A DNA stretch of 64,000 bases. It comes from Parelaphostrongylus tenuis (Eukaryota; Nematoda; Chromadorea; Rhabditida; Metastrongylidae). Position 1 is the first letter of the stretch. Each line of letters opens with the position of its first letter. The translations under genes and the position numbers were made by a program. The notes below the pieces were generated by a model, which was given only the letters and a program-made list of their open reading frames with translations, did not search any database and was not told where the DNA came from. Below, piece after piece: positions 13,101 through 24,779 of the stretch. The DNA is taken from the NCBI GenBank assembly GCA_019055375.1, contig JAHQIW010007200.1, forward strand, positions 1 through 64,000, given 5' to 3'.

Positions 13101-16100
13101 TCGATCCACTACAATTGTTATTTCTTGCTTTAGCGACCATCTGGATGCTTTGATCTGAAATTTCTCTCCAGTTTCACTCTTTGTTATGAGAAGATCACCA
13201 ACATCGTCGTTCGTTTTGGTCCAGCAAGTGGACCGACAAATCAGGCTCTACTGGTGAACTGCCATTATGACACTATGCCGGACACCCCTGGTGCTACCGA
13301 TGATGCGGTGCGTTGCAGTATTTGAAAAGAAAATAAATTAGATAATAAAGTGAATGAATACGTCGGCTTGTTTTCCTAGTAGAAGAACGCTACTGAAAAG
13401 TTTGAATGACAACCACCTGGTGTGTCCGTGTGTGTCTTCACGCCGTACTTTCAGGTGTCTTGTGCCATTATGATGGATGTTTTGAATGTGTTGTCGTGGT
13501 CTGAAGAACCCCTCAAAAACGATGTTGTTTTCCTGTTCAACGGTGGTGAGTGGTTTGATTTCGTCTCTGATTTTTTTCTTCGTCTCACACAGTTCAATGC
13601 TGTTCTCTTCCTTATTTAGCGGAAGAGAACTTCTTACAAGGTTCTCATGGATTCATCGAGAATCATCCTTGGCGACATACGATCCATGCTTTCATCAACC
13701 TCGAGGGTACTGGATCTGGTGGGCGTGAAATATTGTTTCAGGTTTGTGCATTCTCGCCCTTTGATTGATAAATCAACATAGAAGACGACCATCGACAGTC
13801 GACATCCTCTATCAAGCTTGGAAAGGTTCTTCTTTTTAGAGAGGAGAATTTTTCGTAGGACTTTCGTAGGACTGTATGAAGGAAAATTTGCTGTAATCTT
13901 TCAAAATTTTACTGCTCTTATCAGCAGTGTAATGATATAAGTATGCCCAACGATGCCATGCGACATGCAAAAAGTCGACCCCAGGCGGGAGTCGAACCTG
14001 GGCTTCACTCAGCTTGGGCACTCGTGCTGCCACTGCACCACCGAGGCTGCCACTTAACGACCACTCTTTTTTCGATATAAAACGAAGAATACATATCTAA
14101 CAGCTGTCTGCTTTATTGGGGTTCAATGCCGATGTATGCTCACTAGATCGAATCTGCTAAAAGGTTGGCTAATGACAGCTTTGGTAGTTTATATCGAAGA
14201 AAGTTGGTAGCACAGCCATGGCCTTCGTGGTGTAGTGTTAGCAGATGCCCCTGGTATAAGTGAAACGCGGGTTCAGTTCTCGTCCTGTGTCTTGCATATC
14301 ACTCAACATTTGTGAAAATAAGATGTGCTTTATAAGTATAGTTTGGACTAGCATTTGTAGCTCTTGATTACAGATAGATCGTTTCAATGGATCTGAAAGA
14401 CTTGGCTGCTATTCTACCTAGAACATGACAGTAATTGCTGGAATTAGTGCCTGATCTTTTGAAAATCGTCATTTTGCCAATTATCTAAGTTCGCGTTGAT
14501 ATTTGAAGAGAACAAAGTGTTTTTTCAGGCTGGTCCGGGGAACTCATGGCTTCTTCAACATATCTCGAATCGGCACCACATCCATTTTGTAGTGTATTAG
14601 CACAAGAAATCTTCCAGTCAGGCATAATCCCGTCCGATACCGATTTTCGCATTTTTCGTGACTATGGGCGTATTTCCGGTGCGTCGACCGTTCATGTGTT
14701 TCGTATGCGTAGTTGTATCGATAATTACATTCAATTTAGGGCTTGACATCGCCTATACCAAGAACGGTTGGGTATATCATACAGAGTTCGACGAGGAGTG
14801 GAGAATAGAAACTGGTGCCATTCAGAGGTAAAATTTCATCATAACAGTAATGTGGAGTGTAGAAGATAGAATGTTGAAGGGCTCGTGTAGCGCAGTGATT
14901 AGTGGTGCCTTACGACACACACACGGGCGATAGTACTATCCCGTGCTGAAAGCTCGTTAGTTATATCTCTCCTTGTGTGGTGAATTGGTACCAGTCTTGC
15001 CTGGAAAGACAGTGACATTGACTTGATACATGTGTAACCACTACGACTCAGGCTCAATACGTATTGAGTCATCTTTAACGATGCTTGATGAAGTGGAACG
15101 CCCTAGAGCTTTTACCTTAATTCTTTTATTTGGCGTTAATTTCGGGCTCTTTGTATAATCATAAGATATGAGGATTAGAAGGATGAAGTTCTGGCGGTGG
15201 TCAATTTCTGAAGAATGCGCCATGCATTCGTCTTCATCTTGCATCGTCCGAGCTTAGAGATTGCTGAATACAAATCTTTCCTTTACAATGCCTCTCGATG
15301 TTCTAACCGATCTATCAAGTCAATGCTGCCATCCTCTAGGATAAGCGTGGTATCAATTCACCGACTCCGGAAGAATGAAATTTGAGACATAAGCGCGCGG
15401 TCGAACCGTTTACTTACAGTTGGCCAATCATGTGTGTGTCGCTGAGCATCTCTAACCACTGCGCCACACGCGCGCTCTTATGAATGCCTTTAAAAGGGCT
15501 ACTTGTCATTATTACTTTGTAAGCAACCAGTATGATAACTATTATCATTTCTTTCTCAATGAACTTCACTTAGAGCTGGAGAGAACGTACTGGCTGTAGT
15601 GCGTGAAATCATAGCTAGTCCGTATTTGGTACAAGCAGCCGCCTTTAATGAACAAAATAAATGGGTTTTCTATGATGTCGTCGGTTTATTCACCATATAT
15701 TACACTATTTCTCTTGGTGAGCACATTTTTACCAGCTGCTTCAGGATTTTTCATTGAGTTGGTAGATGATATCAATCCATTTCTGTATGTTTAGGTCAAG
15801 TTTCAACTATTGTGCATGTGGTTTGGTGGTGCTACTAGTAGCATTCCGTATTTTACGAGGTGCATACTCAGTGAGTGATCTCGGTCAGGCCTTTTGGCAT
15901 CATACGTGTGCATTTATTGCTATGGTTCTGACAGCTATCGTTGTTGTTGTTTTTCGTTTTGAAATTCGATCTCCTCATGTGCTGGTAAGTTCCAATAGAC
16001 TTTATTTGATTATTTTTATCACATAAAATTGCTAATGCAGGTATAAACTTCCGGGAGATTGTGGGTCCGCTATACGTGTTACCTATTTTGATTGTTGGAT

Positions 16101-19100
16101 GTACAGTGCACACATATTTCGCCGAGAAAAACAGGGTATGATCAGCACTAATTTTTTCCATTTGCCACTCTTATAGCAGCTTTGTGATGTTATAAACCAT
16201 ATACCCGAGATTGCTGAGTTAGATATACAACGCGACCCCAAACGGGAGTTGAACCCGTGTTCATCACCAGCGCGCTTCAACTCTCAGCTGAAGTCGAAAG
16301 TTTTGTAACATTAGAGTATGTGAGAAATCGGATATCTTCATTTGGATCATCTTCTTGCTTTGTTGTTCTATTGATGTGCTAGATAGATTCTACTAAATCA
16401 AGAAGATTTTGTTGTCAGGTTCTGATGTTCGTTTAAACCCTCTGGGCACTGCCGTTGATAGGAAGCGACATCGCGCTGATTGCTCGCGCGGCATTTGCAG
16501 GCAGGCAGTAAATGCACGTCGATCACGGCCTCTAGATGCTATCTACCTGCCCTCCCACGAGACGTGACGCGGCCATTGCAGTAAGCGAGTGAGACGCGAC
16601 ATCCAGCGGCGTGTTGCGTTTCATAATACGCACGCGGTCCCCAAGGGTTTAAGAGTCTTAACGTCCTTCAGATTTATAGACACTTATGCTTTATCGCTGT
16701 TTGTCAGGGACGGAGTGTCGCAGGAGCAAAGCGCTGGATTGATTCTCTTTCCTTGCAATTAATCAGCGAACGCCTTAAGGAGCGCCTTAGCTCATCCACA
16801 CCTAAGGCTTGCAACGAACATTGTATCGACCAGCATTCTTTGACATTCAGAAAAAAGACGAAATCCTCAAGCAGCGTTGAAAGCAACACGTGGGATATCG
16901 AAAGACCTTTGTGGAGGGTGATTGCGAGTTAATCAATCGAATGAGGGAATGCTGGGATCCGGACAGTAAACTATGTAACTTTCTTGAATACTTAGACGGT
17001 ACGTCTTGACTAATAGTTTGAGCCCCAGCACAGCTCTCGAGATAGGTCCAGCGGGGCCATCCTCAGGTCGTCCGTCACACATCAGAGCAGCTGCCGGCCC
17101 TTGTGGATCGCAGGGATATTACCACTTTGCAACTATTATCTGTAAATCCGACGGTTATTCCCGGCACGGTTTACTCATAGGTGTGCTTCCAGGTGGAAAC
17201 GTCGCAATCTTTAGCATGGGTGTCCCTGCTGGGGACAGGAGGGGTCAAATCCCTCAGTACTTCGCAGTCCGACACCTAGGAACACCTCTTAGCCACGATG
17301 AGGTGGTAAAATTTATTTGAGAGAGAGAGATTATGTAATGGAGGGATTAAGTAGGAGAAATATTGTTGTTATTATTTATATCCATTGTTAGGTTCGAATA
17401 TCGAAATGGTGCAGTACGACAGTATAGTCATCACATATGCCATTGTACTTTTCCTTCTGACGTCACGCCATATCGCTTCCGCATTCTGCATCTTAACTAC
17501 GTTTATGTTTCCACTACTCAAGGACCCGATAATATTTGCGATGGGTGCTTTAGGCATAGTCAATAGTAAGTTTTACATCGTCATTTAATGAATCTTATCA
17601 TAGTTAAAATAAAGAAAGTGCATGTGTGGTTTAATGGTCAGAAGCACCTTTGCAACGTAACGCGTGGTTGATCATTCGATGGTCGATAGTTCCGATCCTG
17701 TGCAAAAGACTCACCAAAGCCTTCATCTCTCCAAGATCGGTGAATTAATGGCAGACATGTTTGGGAGGATAGCAGCACTCGACTTGATGCATCTCTAGGG
17801 CCATCGAAAGTCATTGTAAGCGTAGATATGTATTTAAGCACTAAAAAAACGATGTTCGGTGAGGGACAAATGAAACGGTGCCAGTTTCAGGGATTCTATG
17901 AACGCCGAGAGCTTTATCCTTTAGCTTTCTTGAAGATAATTTGGAAAATTTCCTGTTTAAATTCAGTTTTATAGCTTGAAGTTATAGATTTAAAATAAGA
18001 TTTCAGGAGTAAACTCCACACGTGTTATACTGCTCACTCAACTCTTGTTGTTTCAACCACCTGTATTCACTTTTTTCGCTCTATACGCCATCAGCCAGTG
18101 TGTTGATTTCTTCGTACCTGTGATGGGAAGACTTGGGAAACGCCCTGTTAATCCCGAGTTCGTCATGGCATCCATCGGAACTCCTTATTGCCTCCAGCTT
18201 TGTGTTATTTGTTTGTGAAGTCGCCTTTACAACATTCGTCTATCAAAGTATGCGGAGTGTGCAATATTAATACAGTTGGTAGAGAAAAGGTGAAACAGAA
18301 TAGGAGTCCCTGTGGGAGGAGTGGTTACTGCGAGCCTTGAAAAGGCTTAGACACGGGTTCAACTCGAGCTAGATGTTCGAACTTTTTCATATGATACAAC
18401 ATTACTGGACTAGTCTTTTCGGGACGTGGACCCGCGACATCTGCATTTTAAACTGACAACCCTGGACAGTGTGCTCCACCTCCTCTGCATCACTAAAACC
18501 ACCAGCGTGCTGGCGTCTAACAAGGCTAAACTTTTGGGTCCTACATTGGGTTGTGGGGAGGGGGTGGGGGGGGTAGAAACGAAAGTGGATATGAAAGCAG
18601 GACTGTGTAGAATTGCCAATCAGAGAGCAGAGGCCGTGGGTCCACGATCCCGTAAGGGTTAGGTTTCAAACGTGTGCAGTTTTGTCATTCAATTCATGTT
18701 AGTCAAGATTACGGATGCGTATAGCACAGCTGTGTTGGCGTCGTTTGACATTGGGAAGTCGTCTAAAGTTGGGTTCAGTGGCGTAGGCGGGTTAACTATG
18801 GATAATGATTGAAGATCAAGGAATGCCTTAGCACGACTATGCCAGGATCTAATCAGAATTATCTTGGCAGTCATTCAGCATCATGAATGAGAAAGACCAA
18901 AGTCTTCAGGCAGAAGTCGGACCTATAGGGGTTCTCAAAATCGTTATGGAGAAGATTTTCTATGAAAAATATCCTAGGGAAAGAAGATACTGGTACTCAG
19001 AGGCCATATATCGACACATGTAACATAAGATAGAAGGAAATCTAATTTCCACTGCGTTTTTAGTAAAATTATTTGAAAACTTTAGTTGCACATCTTACAT

Positions 19101-22100
19101 TCTTATGTATTAAGTTCAATACTACAACCTTTTGTTATGTTTTTCTTAAGACAAAAAGGGTTTGTTTCAGAATAACCTTATTTTATATTTCTCGTCGAAT
19201 GAAACTATTTGATCAAATGCGGAATGTGCGATTTTTTTGCCTTCTTTTTCATAGCGCTGGTAACCACGAGACTGGGATATCCCTACGAGTACAGTGGAGG
19301 CGCACCCACGTTTGAGGAGGATTGTGGCGCTTGGTAACTTCGTTTCAATCCATACAACTATTTTTTTTTCTAGTTTTCATGTGAGCTGGGACTCACGGCC
19401 TCTGCGTCTCTAATCTTCAAACGTGTGCGTCTAATGGCATCTGCCATTGCTAGACGCAGCACGGTAGGGGTTAGACGCCATTGTTTTGACGCAACTCACC
19501 GAGGGTCAAAGACGCAGAGGCCGTGGGTCCACGATACCGTGAGGTTAGTAGGATTTTGTTCATATAAGTGATTTGCCTTCTTCCACCCTGTGGACGGAAA
19601 GTTGTGTCTTTTTTAGCATACAAATAGAACTATATACAATTCCAAAGGCGACGTTGTTCAGAGAGATAACGGTTTGTTCGTGCAGTCTCTTGACTATAGG
19701 TGAGGAGTGTCTTTATCTGTCTCATTGAAAAGCGTTGTCCTGCTGCTGCTGTCGCTTACTAATCTAGAGGAGCGGTGAAAGTGTGAGAACCAACGACTGT
19801 TTTTACCAGTATCCTGTAGAATTATACCCGAGTTAGTAAGGTCAAGCCCAGAGCAAGTCTTTGTAATTGCCATAGTGGGGGATCTTTTTTTTTTTACTTT
19901 GCCGGTCTAACGGTGTTATGATGTTGTAATTATATGTCCAAAAGACGGCAGGTGATATACAAGACCTTCGACCCTATGCTGGGAGCCGAGCCGTGTCTTC
20001 CCCATGAGTGGGCGCCTGCTACCATGACACTCAATATGGGTGAAGTGCAGATTCGACTCCCGCCTGATGTTTAGAGTTTTGCATTTCACCAGGAATCCTT
20101 GGGTTTAGAATTTTTTTATTCGTCAGCTTCTCATTCTCTCGTACAAGCCGATGTCCTTTGTTACAGAGGTGCTGAAGATCTTCCGGCACATTCATTCCTA
20201 CAGGGTAGCACACCGCCAAATTGCACGGGGACAAAGGACGTTTACTGCCGATTACCTTACTACACAGCTATGTATGAATTGTTCCCTCCTGCGTAAGTCT
20301 GAAATGGTCACTCAAATCTGGTAGTCATTCGAACGAGGGTAATCATGTCCACGTGTTTAAGGCGTTCATTATGGATTCCTGTGCCATCCCAAGCTCCTGT
20401 ACCGTATCCTATCAAACTAACAATGATAGATCGTGTTCTGATGCATGGAAATAGACTCAATATTACGTTCGAGGTCAGAGAATATTTTTTCTCCTTTTTT
20501 GCTTGAATGGTAGCAAATAGGACAATCTTTCGCGTTGAGACGATGAGAGTGTCTTCATGATGGGGCGTCCAAAGTTTACTGTGTTGTGGAAGACAAGTGT
20601 TTGAAAGAAGCACCTCAAAACTATGCGCGCAAAATAGTTGAATCAAAGATTTTGAGGTCAGGCACTGTTCTTACTCGAGTAGACATTATAATGTTACCTA
20701 CGAGTGGAGAGTTTTTGAAACATGGGTAATTATACTGGATGAAGAACTCTCAAACTGTTTACGCGGGTTTTTTGTATTTTGGTATTCTAAGGTTGATTAT
20801 CCTATGGGAATGTTGTGCTCATAAAACTTTTTTATCGAGTTCTCCTAATCCTAAACAAATATTCTCCAGCTAAGAGGTGGATACGACAAAATGTCGCTTC
20901 ACCTAACACCGCTGTCTGGCTATGAGTTGTTGACGTGGTCTTTCACCGACATAGATATTGAAGAATTTGGCCGCCGAAGAACATATTTTGTATTCCTCAC
21001 CTATGGATTTGAAATGCCGAAACACCGATCATTCTGGATTGTTTTGGAAAATGTGAGTGGCGAATCCAGATAATTTAAATGATATCGCTTTTCTTGGTCT
21101 TACGAAGTATTTATGTACAATTTTTTCAGTCTGACGCGACCCCTTCTGATCCAGAAAACACAGATAACATTGAGATAGCAGTTGCTGCCCATCATGCTCA
21201 TGGTTTGATTTGGTTTTGATTTTATAGAAATATCTCTGAGAAGGATGGTATCAGTTAGTTTAATTTCTTAATGACAGTTCTCAATACATAATGTCATATA
21301 CCTAATTTTTGATTTGGCAGTCGCATAAGGTGATCTATAATTTTTAACTACCTAGTCATGACTCATGATGGCTTTACAAGGTCTCTAAAGCGAAAGCGAC
21401 AGATATTCTCCTCAAGGGCAGCGGTTTTTGTGCTGACGTGTCTTTTAGGAAATACTGGTACTCTCTTGAAACTACGTAGATTCAAAAATATCTTAGTGCA
21501 GTGTTCATGTGTGATATCTTTGCAACCTTTTAACCTTATCAGTATCAATAGTCTCTATAACGGAATAAACAATACGGTACAAAAAAAGTACTTCTTTAGT
21601 ACATAAGTGACCGCGGTGGCGCATACGAATTCAATTATTTGTCCAAAATTGCTGAGTGATGTTTCAAATATAACTAAGAAAATTGAGTGGTCAGCAAAAG
21701 TTATCATTATCATAAATATTATATACAAAGTAGTATATATGCACAACGATTGTCGATTTGATTGGGTTTAGAAAGTGATAAATGTTCACCTGTCCAAACC
21801 TGTTAACAGTTGGTAGCTGATAGCTATGATAACGAGAAGTTGAAGAGTGGTGGCCTCGGTGGTGTAGTGGTTGCAGGGCCCTCGGTATGGGTGAAACGCA
21901 GGAACTCTATTTGTGTTAGATCAAAATACTGTGACGAAAATATCACATATGGCCTTTTTTGATACTGCTTTGCTACCACGCGCCATAATATACATTCGCG
22001 TGAGCTCCAGTTTTATCTGTCATTCAGTCAATCTAGAGACTGAATAGGAAGCATGTAAAGTCACCTTTTATCCGCGTCTAAGAAGATTTATGGGATTTTT

Positions 22101-24753
22101 CTCGGTGGGGTAGCGGAAATAAAGGATTCGAAAGGAGTTGTATTCTCACCTGTTATCTTCATGCATTCAAGAAGTCCAGAAATCTTATCGGTAATATTTC
22201 CGCCTATGCACTTTTAATTCCGTTCTTCTCAGTTGCTTATCGCCTTTGCGAACTGCTGTGCTTATCGCCTTTGTCGTTATGATTCATCTCTTGTTTGGCT
22301 CATGTACTTTTCGATTTCCTAGGCGTATGTAGCAGCAATATTTGTTCTTTAGTGGTTTACGGATGTTGGAAGATCAAATTTCTTAATTGCGTATTAGGTA
22401 ATATCAAGGTTGTCTAAGAAGGCTATCCCACACTATTCGTGGTCTTCTCTACGCCTAAAATTCATCATTCTGACTTCGAAGTTGTCAGCAAAGGAAAGGA
22501 GGCGAAGCTGCTAGATCCAAACTCTTATAGTATCACAATTTGTTCTTCGCATGACGTTGGCTGCAATTATTTTTTATAAGATACTGTCGCTTTTTAGAGC
22601 TTCCTTTTGTGCTAATGATAGTCGTGGAATGACCACATGTATCACCTGTCGTCCCGTTGATCGTCGAGTGACTCGAGCGGGTATTAGCATCTTTCTTCTG
22701 TGCATTTCGTGAAGAAATCGGACCATCGGGTCGGTGGTCTTCCTGTAGAGGCTTGATATCCCGAGTAATCCAGTCGGTAACGGCTCTCGTCCAACGGTTG
22801 TCGTTGAAGCGCATCACAGGTCCGGTCCACCTTATTTTTGATATCCTGGCGTGTAGAACGGTGTCTTTAGTTTTCGACCTTTCAGAATGAAATAATCTTG
22901 AGATGAATTTTCGAATATAAAATCAATGAAATTTTGTATAACTTTCTTTAATCCCTTTTCGAGACCCTTTGTGATATTATGGCTGTTCCTCGCACGATAT
23001 TTTGTGAGTCACGTTAAGGAATCATGAATGAAAACTTGAATAATACAGACATCGTGCAAATCGCAAAAGTTTACCTCGTCGTTTCTGCATAAAGACGCGA
23101 TATCGTTTATTTTATTGATTGGAAACCTTGCTTCTGACAAGTAACAAGTGAGTTATAGAGCCAAATCATCGTTGAGGAGGGCAAGTTCATCACATGCTGT
23201 GTATAATCGTATTTACGGCACTGATATACGGTACATTGATGAGGTGTTGCGTCGCATTTGAGTAGCATCAATCATGACTACGGCATTTCCATTGTTTTTC
23301 GAAGATAGATATAGGTAGATATAGGTGTCGAATAGGACAACGTAGAAGTTCTGGATTATATTTTCCTATTGTCTTGAATGTAGTCACTTTTCCGTCTAGG
23401 TGATGGGGCACGATCATTTTTGTCATGTACTTGGAGAAATCTAATTATGTGAGTTGATGATTGGTGGAATTAGGCCACCTGTGTTGCTTGAATTTCGCAT
23501 ACCAGCTTGACTGCATCCGAGAATAGCCGTCTTCAAGCCTTTTTTTTCTTAGCCTGTACCACTATGTGCTTTATAGAGTACTCCGATGATGGTGTACTAT
23601 TTCGCAGTTGGAGATCGTCGTATCACTCTTCTCTGATCTAGTCGATCTAGTAGTGACTTTTGATTTCATGCTTGTCATTCCCAACGCTATCGTATCACGA
23701 ACTGTTGTAGAATCAGTGTGTTTAGGCCTCGCATTTTTGGTTTTTGAGTGGCCTACTCAAAATGAAATGACAGTTTTATCAAAAGAATACCAATTCATCA
23801 CATGTCTCTGAATGGTTTGATCTCATTAAAAGTAGTCTATTGAAGTTGAGTCAAAAATAGAAGTCCGATATGTGCATCAGTTAACTCTTCCTGGACATTA
23901 TAAATAATTTTAAGAAAAAAGGAATGTTTGAAGCCTAAGCCGAGGTTTGTACACCACGGCCATACACCGGTGTTTCGAAGGTCTCGTCTCCTCGTCAATG
24001 ACCCATTCAAGCCTTCTATTATAGCAAGGAGGGAGGGGTATGTCGTGACGGCACAGTGCACAATGACACTGATCCATGGCCACTTTTCAGTCGATGGATC
24101 TCGGCTGGTAGAGCAAAATCGATCCATGGCATCGACTGTTTTTAAAACCTGCAATAAGCATTCAAAATATTTTCAAAAAAAGTGTTTAAAGCCTTAGCGA
24201 GGTCGGCACGCCAGGGCCATACATCTGTGTTTTGGGGGTCTCGTCCTCCTCGTCAATGACCGACGCCCCACATTAAGCCCTGCATTGTAACAAGGAGAGA
24301 GACGTATGTGGTGACGGCACAGTGGACACTGGTCCATCACCACCTTTCAGTCGATGAATCTCGGCTGGTAGAGCAAAACTGATCCATGGCATCGACTGTT
24401 TTTACCTTTCCTGTCTGACTTTCTCGACCTTTCTGGACCGTGGACTCACAGCCTGTACATCTCTGAATGGCAACTCTGGACACTGCCCCACCTGCTCTGC
24501 ATTTCTAACAGATGCAGGGGCCGTGGGTCCACGGTGCTGGAAGGGTCAAAAATGGTTAGGCGCTCACTTAGCTGTGCCAGTGTTGGTGAGCGGCAGTTTG
24601 TTTTCAGGAGAGCATCAAAACTCTGAAACGTTGCGTCAGTTACGGCATCTCATCCAGAGCCGTCGAGAAACTCCTGAAATGGCGGTTGGTTGGTGGAAAT
24701 GGGGCATGACTATTATTGCTGGAGTTGCTGAGGTAGTCGTACATGTCTTCTAA
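10118..24753 (+). CDS. ERMP1: Endoplasmic reticulum metallopeptidase, M28 family (ERMP1/FXNA-like), about 20 exons
   Basis: A membrane-bound zinc metallopeptidase of the ER. Exons: about 10118-10254, 10347-10466, 10577-10669, 13134-13307, 13455-13545, 13620-13741, 14529-14678, 14740-14827, 15574-15716, 15795-15984, 16041-16135, 17392-17565, 18007-18247, 19255-19333, 19617-19699, 20167-20292, 20362-20473, 20870-21052, 21130-21202, 24608-24753 (stop TAA). The total is about 870 codons, close to the roughly 900 usual in the family. Order: N-terminal membrane anchor ([19 protein letters not shown]); luminal M28 domain with [30 protein letters not shown] and YHTEFDEEW carrying the metal and catalytic residues; several transmembrane segments (15.6-18.2 kb); luminal C-terminal domain; final hydrophobic [11 protein letters not shown] segment. 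The start codon is uncertain. At least eight single-base indels must be allowed for to keep frame (see findings), yet phases then agree at almost every junction. The junction after 19333 is one base out and may need another. Introns carry SINEs, MITEs, a Penelope remnant and an RTE remnant. Confidence 0.9.
10740..10960. repeat. Family C-like fragment in an ERMP1 intron
   Basis: Contains taataatcatttgatagctt and agtagtcattcgatagccta, the recurring internal units of family C, without termini. Confidence 0.35.
11055..12060 (-). mobile_element. Penelope-like element remnant (C-terminal GIY-YIG region)
   Basis: Read on the minus strand. Around 11900-11800 is [15 protein letters not shown] (post-RT linker). 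At 11758-11573 is [16 protein letters not shown] followed by [20 protein letters not shown] and [13 protein letters not shown], the Cys-containing linker and GIY-YIG start of nematode Penelope-like elements. Around 11560-11330 is [19 protein letters not shown], then the element tail. Stops and shifts make it inactive. A hammerhead-like motif lies just downstream at 11101-11065. It sits in an intron of the ERMP1-like gene, in opposite orientation. Confidence 0.65.
11065..11101 (-). ncRNA. Hammerhead-ribozyme-like motif at the Penelope-like element end
   Basis: On the minus strand: GGCT, CTGAAGA, a GGC/GCC stem with GTATTT loop, GAAAC, CGTC, AGCC. The outer GGCT and AGCC pair as stem I. Core CUGANGA, GAAA and a GUC site are all present, and helix III is minimal. 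Penelope-like elements are known to carry such motifs. Folding was judged by eye only. Confidence 0.45.
12729..12747 (+). repeat. Poly-G tract of 19
   Basis: Nineteen consecutive G within an ERMP1 intron. The length is unlikely to be exact. Confidence 0.8.
13930..14315. repeat. Foldback repeat with tRNA-like sequences at both ends (family B)
   Basis: The left part (14056-13930, minus) and right part (14205-14315, plus) are inverted copies of a tRNA-like unit: A-box-like tggtgtagtg and B-box-like gggttcagttc/gggttcgactcc. The centre shares ttcgatataaa/tttatatcgaa. It lies in the 13741-14529 ERMP1 intron. Confidence 0.6.
14880..15118 (+). repeat. SINE-like repeat (family A) in an ERMP1 intron
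   Basis: Head tgtagcgcagtgattagtgg. The body contains acagtgacattgacttgata and cgatgcttgatgaagtggaa. Together with the next copy it forms a tail-to-tail pair. Confidence 0.6.
15180..15480 (-). repeat. SINE-like repeat (family A) in an ERMP1 intron
   Basis: Tail gtcaatttctgaagaatgcg. On the plus strand the head is the reverse of an A box (ccactgcgccacacgcgcgc). Confidence 0.6.
16435..16652. repeat. GC-rich MITE (family E)
   Basis: Terminal inverted repeats aaaccctctgggcac and gtccccaagggttt. The GC-rich interior includes cctcccacgagacgtgacgc. It lies in an ERMP1 intron. Related copies are at 46003-46170, 46607-46705 and 50806-50946. Confidence 0.55.
16708..16930 (+). CDS. Unassigned ORF after a good acceptor in an ERMP1 intron
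   Basis: It starts directly after tttgtcag and reads [20 protein letters not shown], then [11 protein letters not shown], to a stop. Codon content looks protein-like, but the ERMP1 reading frame does not need it. It could be an alternative exon, a transposon scrap or chance. Confidence 0.15.
17006..17320 (+). CDS. Unassigned ORF inside the ERMP1-like gene
   Basis: A 104-codon ORF, more GC-rich than its surroundings ([34 protein letters not shown]). The ERMP1 exons on either side (to 16135, from 17392) join without it, so it is not needed by that gene. It may be a repeat-derived frame; no known domain recognised. Confidence 0.2.
   Translation: MTNSLSPSTALEIGPAGPSSGRPSHIRAAAGPCGSQGYYHFATIICKSDGYSRHGLLIGVLPGGNVAIFSMGVPAGDRRGQIPQYFAVRHLGTPLSHDEVVKFI
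17618..17925 (+). repeat. SINE-like repeat (family A), diverged
   Basis: Head tgtggtttaatggtcagaag. The body contains gcagcactcgacttgatgca and ends at gaacgccgagagctttatcc. It lies in an ERMP1 intron. Confidence 0.5.
18419..18665. repeat. MITE (family D)
   Basis: Ends cgggacgtggacccgcgaca and ccgtgggtccacgatcccgt are inverted. Interior cctctgcat. It lies in an ERMP1 intron; the ORFs on both strands here are by-products. Confidence 0.5.
19378..19553. repeat. MITE (family D)
   Basis: Ends tgggactcacggcctctgcg and cgcagaggccgtgggtccac are inverted, with further internal symmetry around ctaatggcatctgccattgc. It lies in an ERMP1 intron. Confidence 0.55.
21770..21925 (+). repeat. tRNA-like repeat (family B) in an ERMP1 intron
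   Basis: ggcctcggtggtgtagtggt at 21852, then gggtgaaacgcaggaactc. It is preceded by the family lead gctgatagctatgataacga also seen at 54050. Confidence 0.5.
22533..22880 (-). mobile_element. RTE-like LINE fragment, 3' end of pol
   Basis: The minus ORF contains [35 protein letters not shown], the well-known tail of nematode RTE-like reverse transcriptase ORFs ([19 protein letters not shown] ... [10 protein letters not shown]). It ends after about 94 codons, and upstream RT domains are absent. It sits in the last intron of the ERMP1-like gene, antisense to it. Confidence 0.7.
23925..24402. repeat. Tandem duplication of a roughly 230-bp unit
   Basis: Copies at 23925-24158 and 24184-24402 share ggtctcgtc.cctcgtcaatg, ggtgacggcacagtg, ctcggctggtagagcaaaa and ccatggcatcgactgttttt, with scattered differences. 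It lies in the last ERMP1 intron. The ORFs over it on both strands are not credible genes. Confidence 0.65.
24436..24546. repeat. MITE (family D), short copy just before the last ERMP1 exon
   Basis: Ends ccgtggactcacagcc and ggccgtgggtccacg are inverted. It stops about 60 bp before the acceptor of the final exon at 24608. Confidence 0.5.
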
Positions 24754-24779
24754 GGAGCTATGAGGTGTTAATTCTAGGC

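Noticed and set aside
13455..13741. A bacterial-type aminopeptidase from contamination
   Set aside because: Exons are interrupted by nematode introns and the flanking membrane segments fit ERMP1, so it is a native gene.
14205..14315. Possible tRNA gene
   Set aside because: A- and B-box-like runs are present, but acceptor and anticodon arms do not pair and many diverged copies exist.
15868..16161. 97-codon minus-strand ORF
   Set aside because: Antisense shadow of membrane-spanning ERMP1 exons.
20308..20646. 112-codon minus-strand ORF
   Set aside because: Antisense to a clear ERMP1 exon (20362-20473).
23837..24197. ORFs on both strands of about 90-105 codons
   Set aside because: Fall on a tandem non-coding duplication and are not conserved between its two copies.
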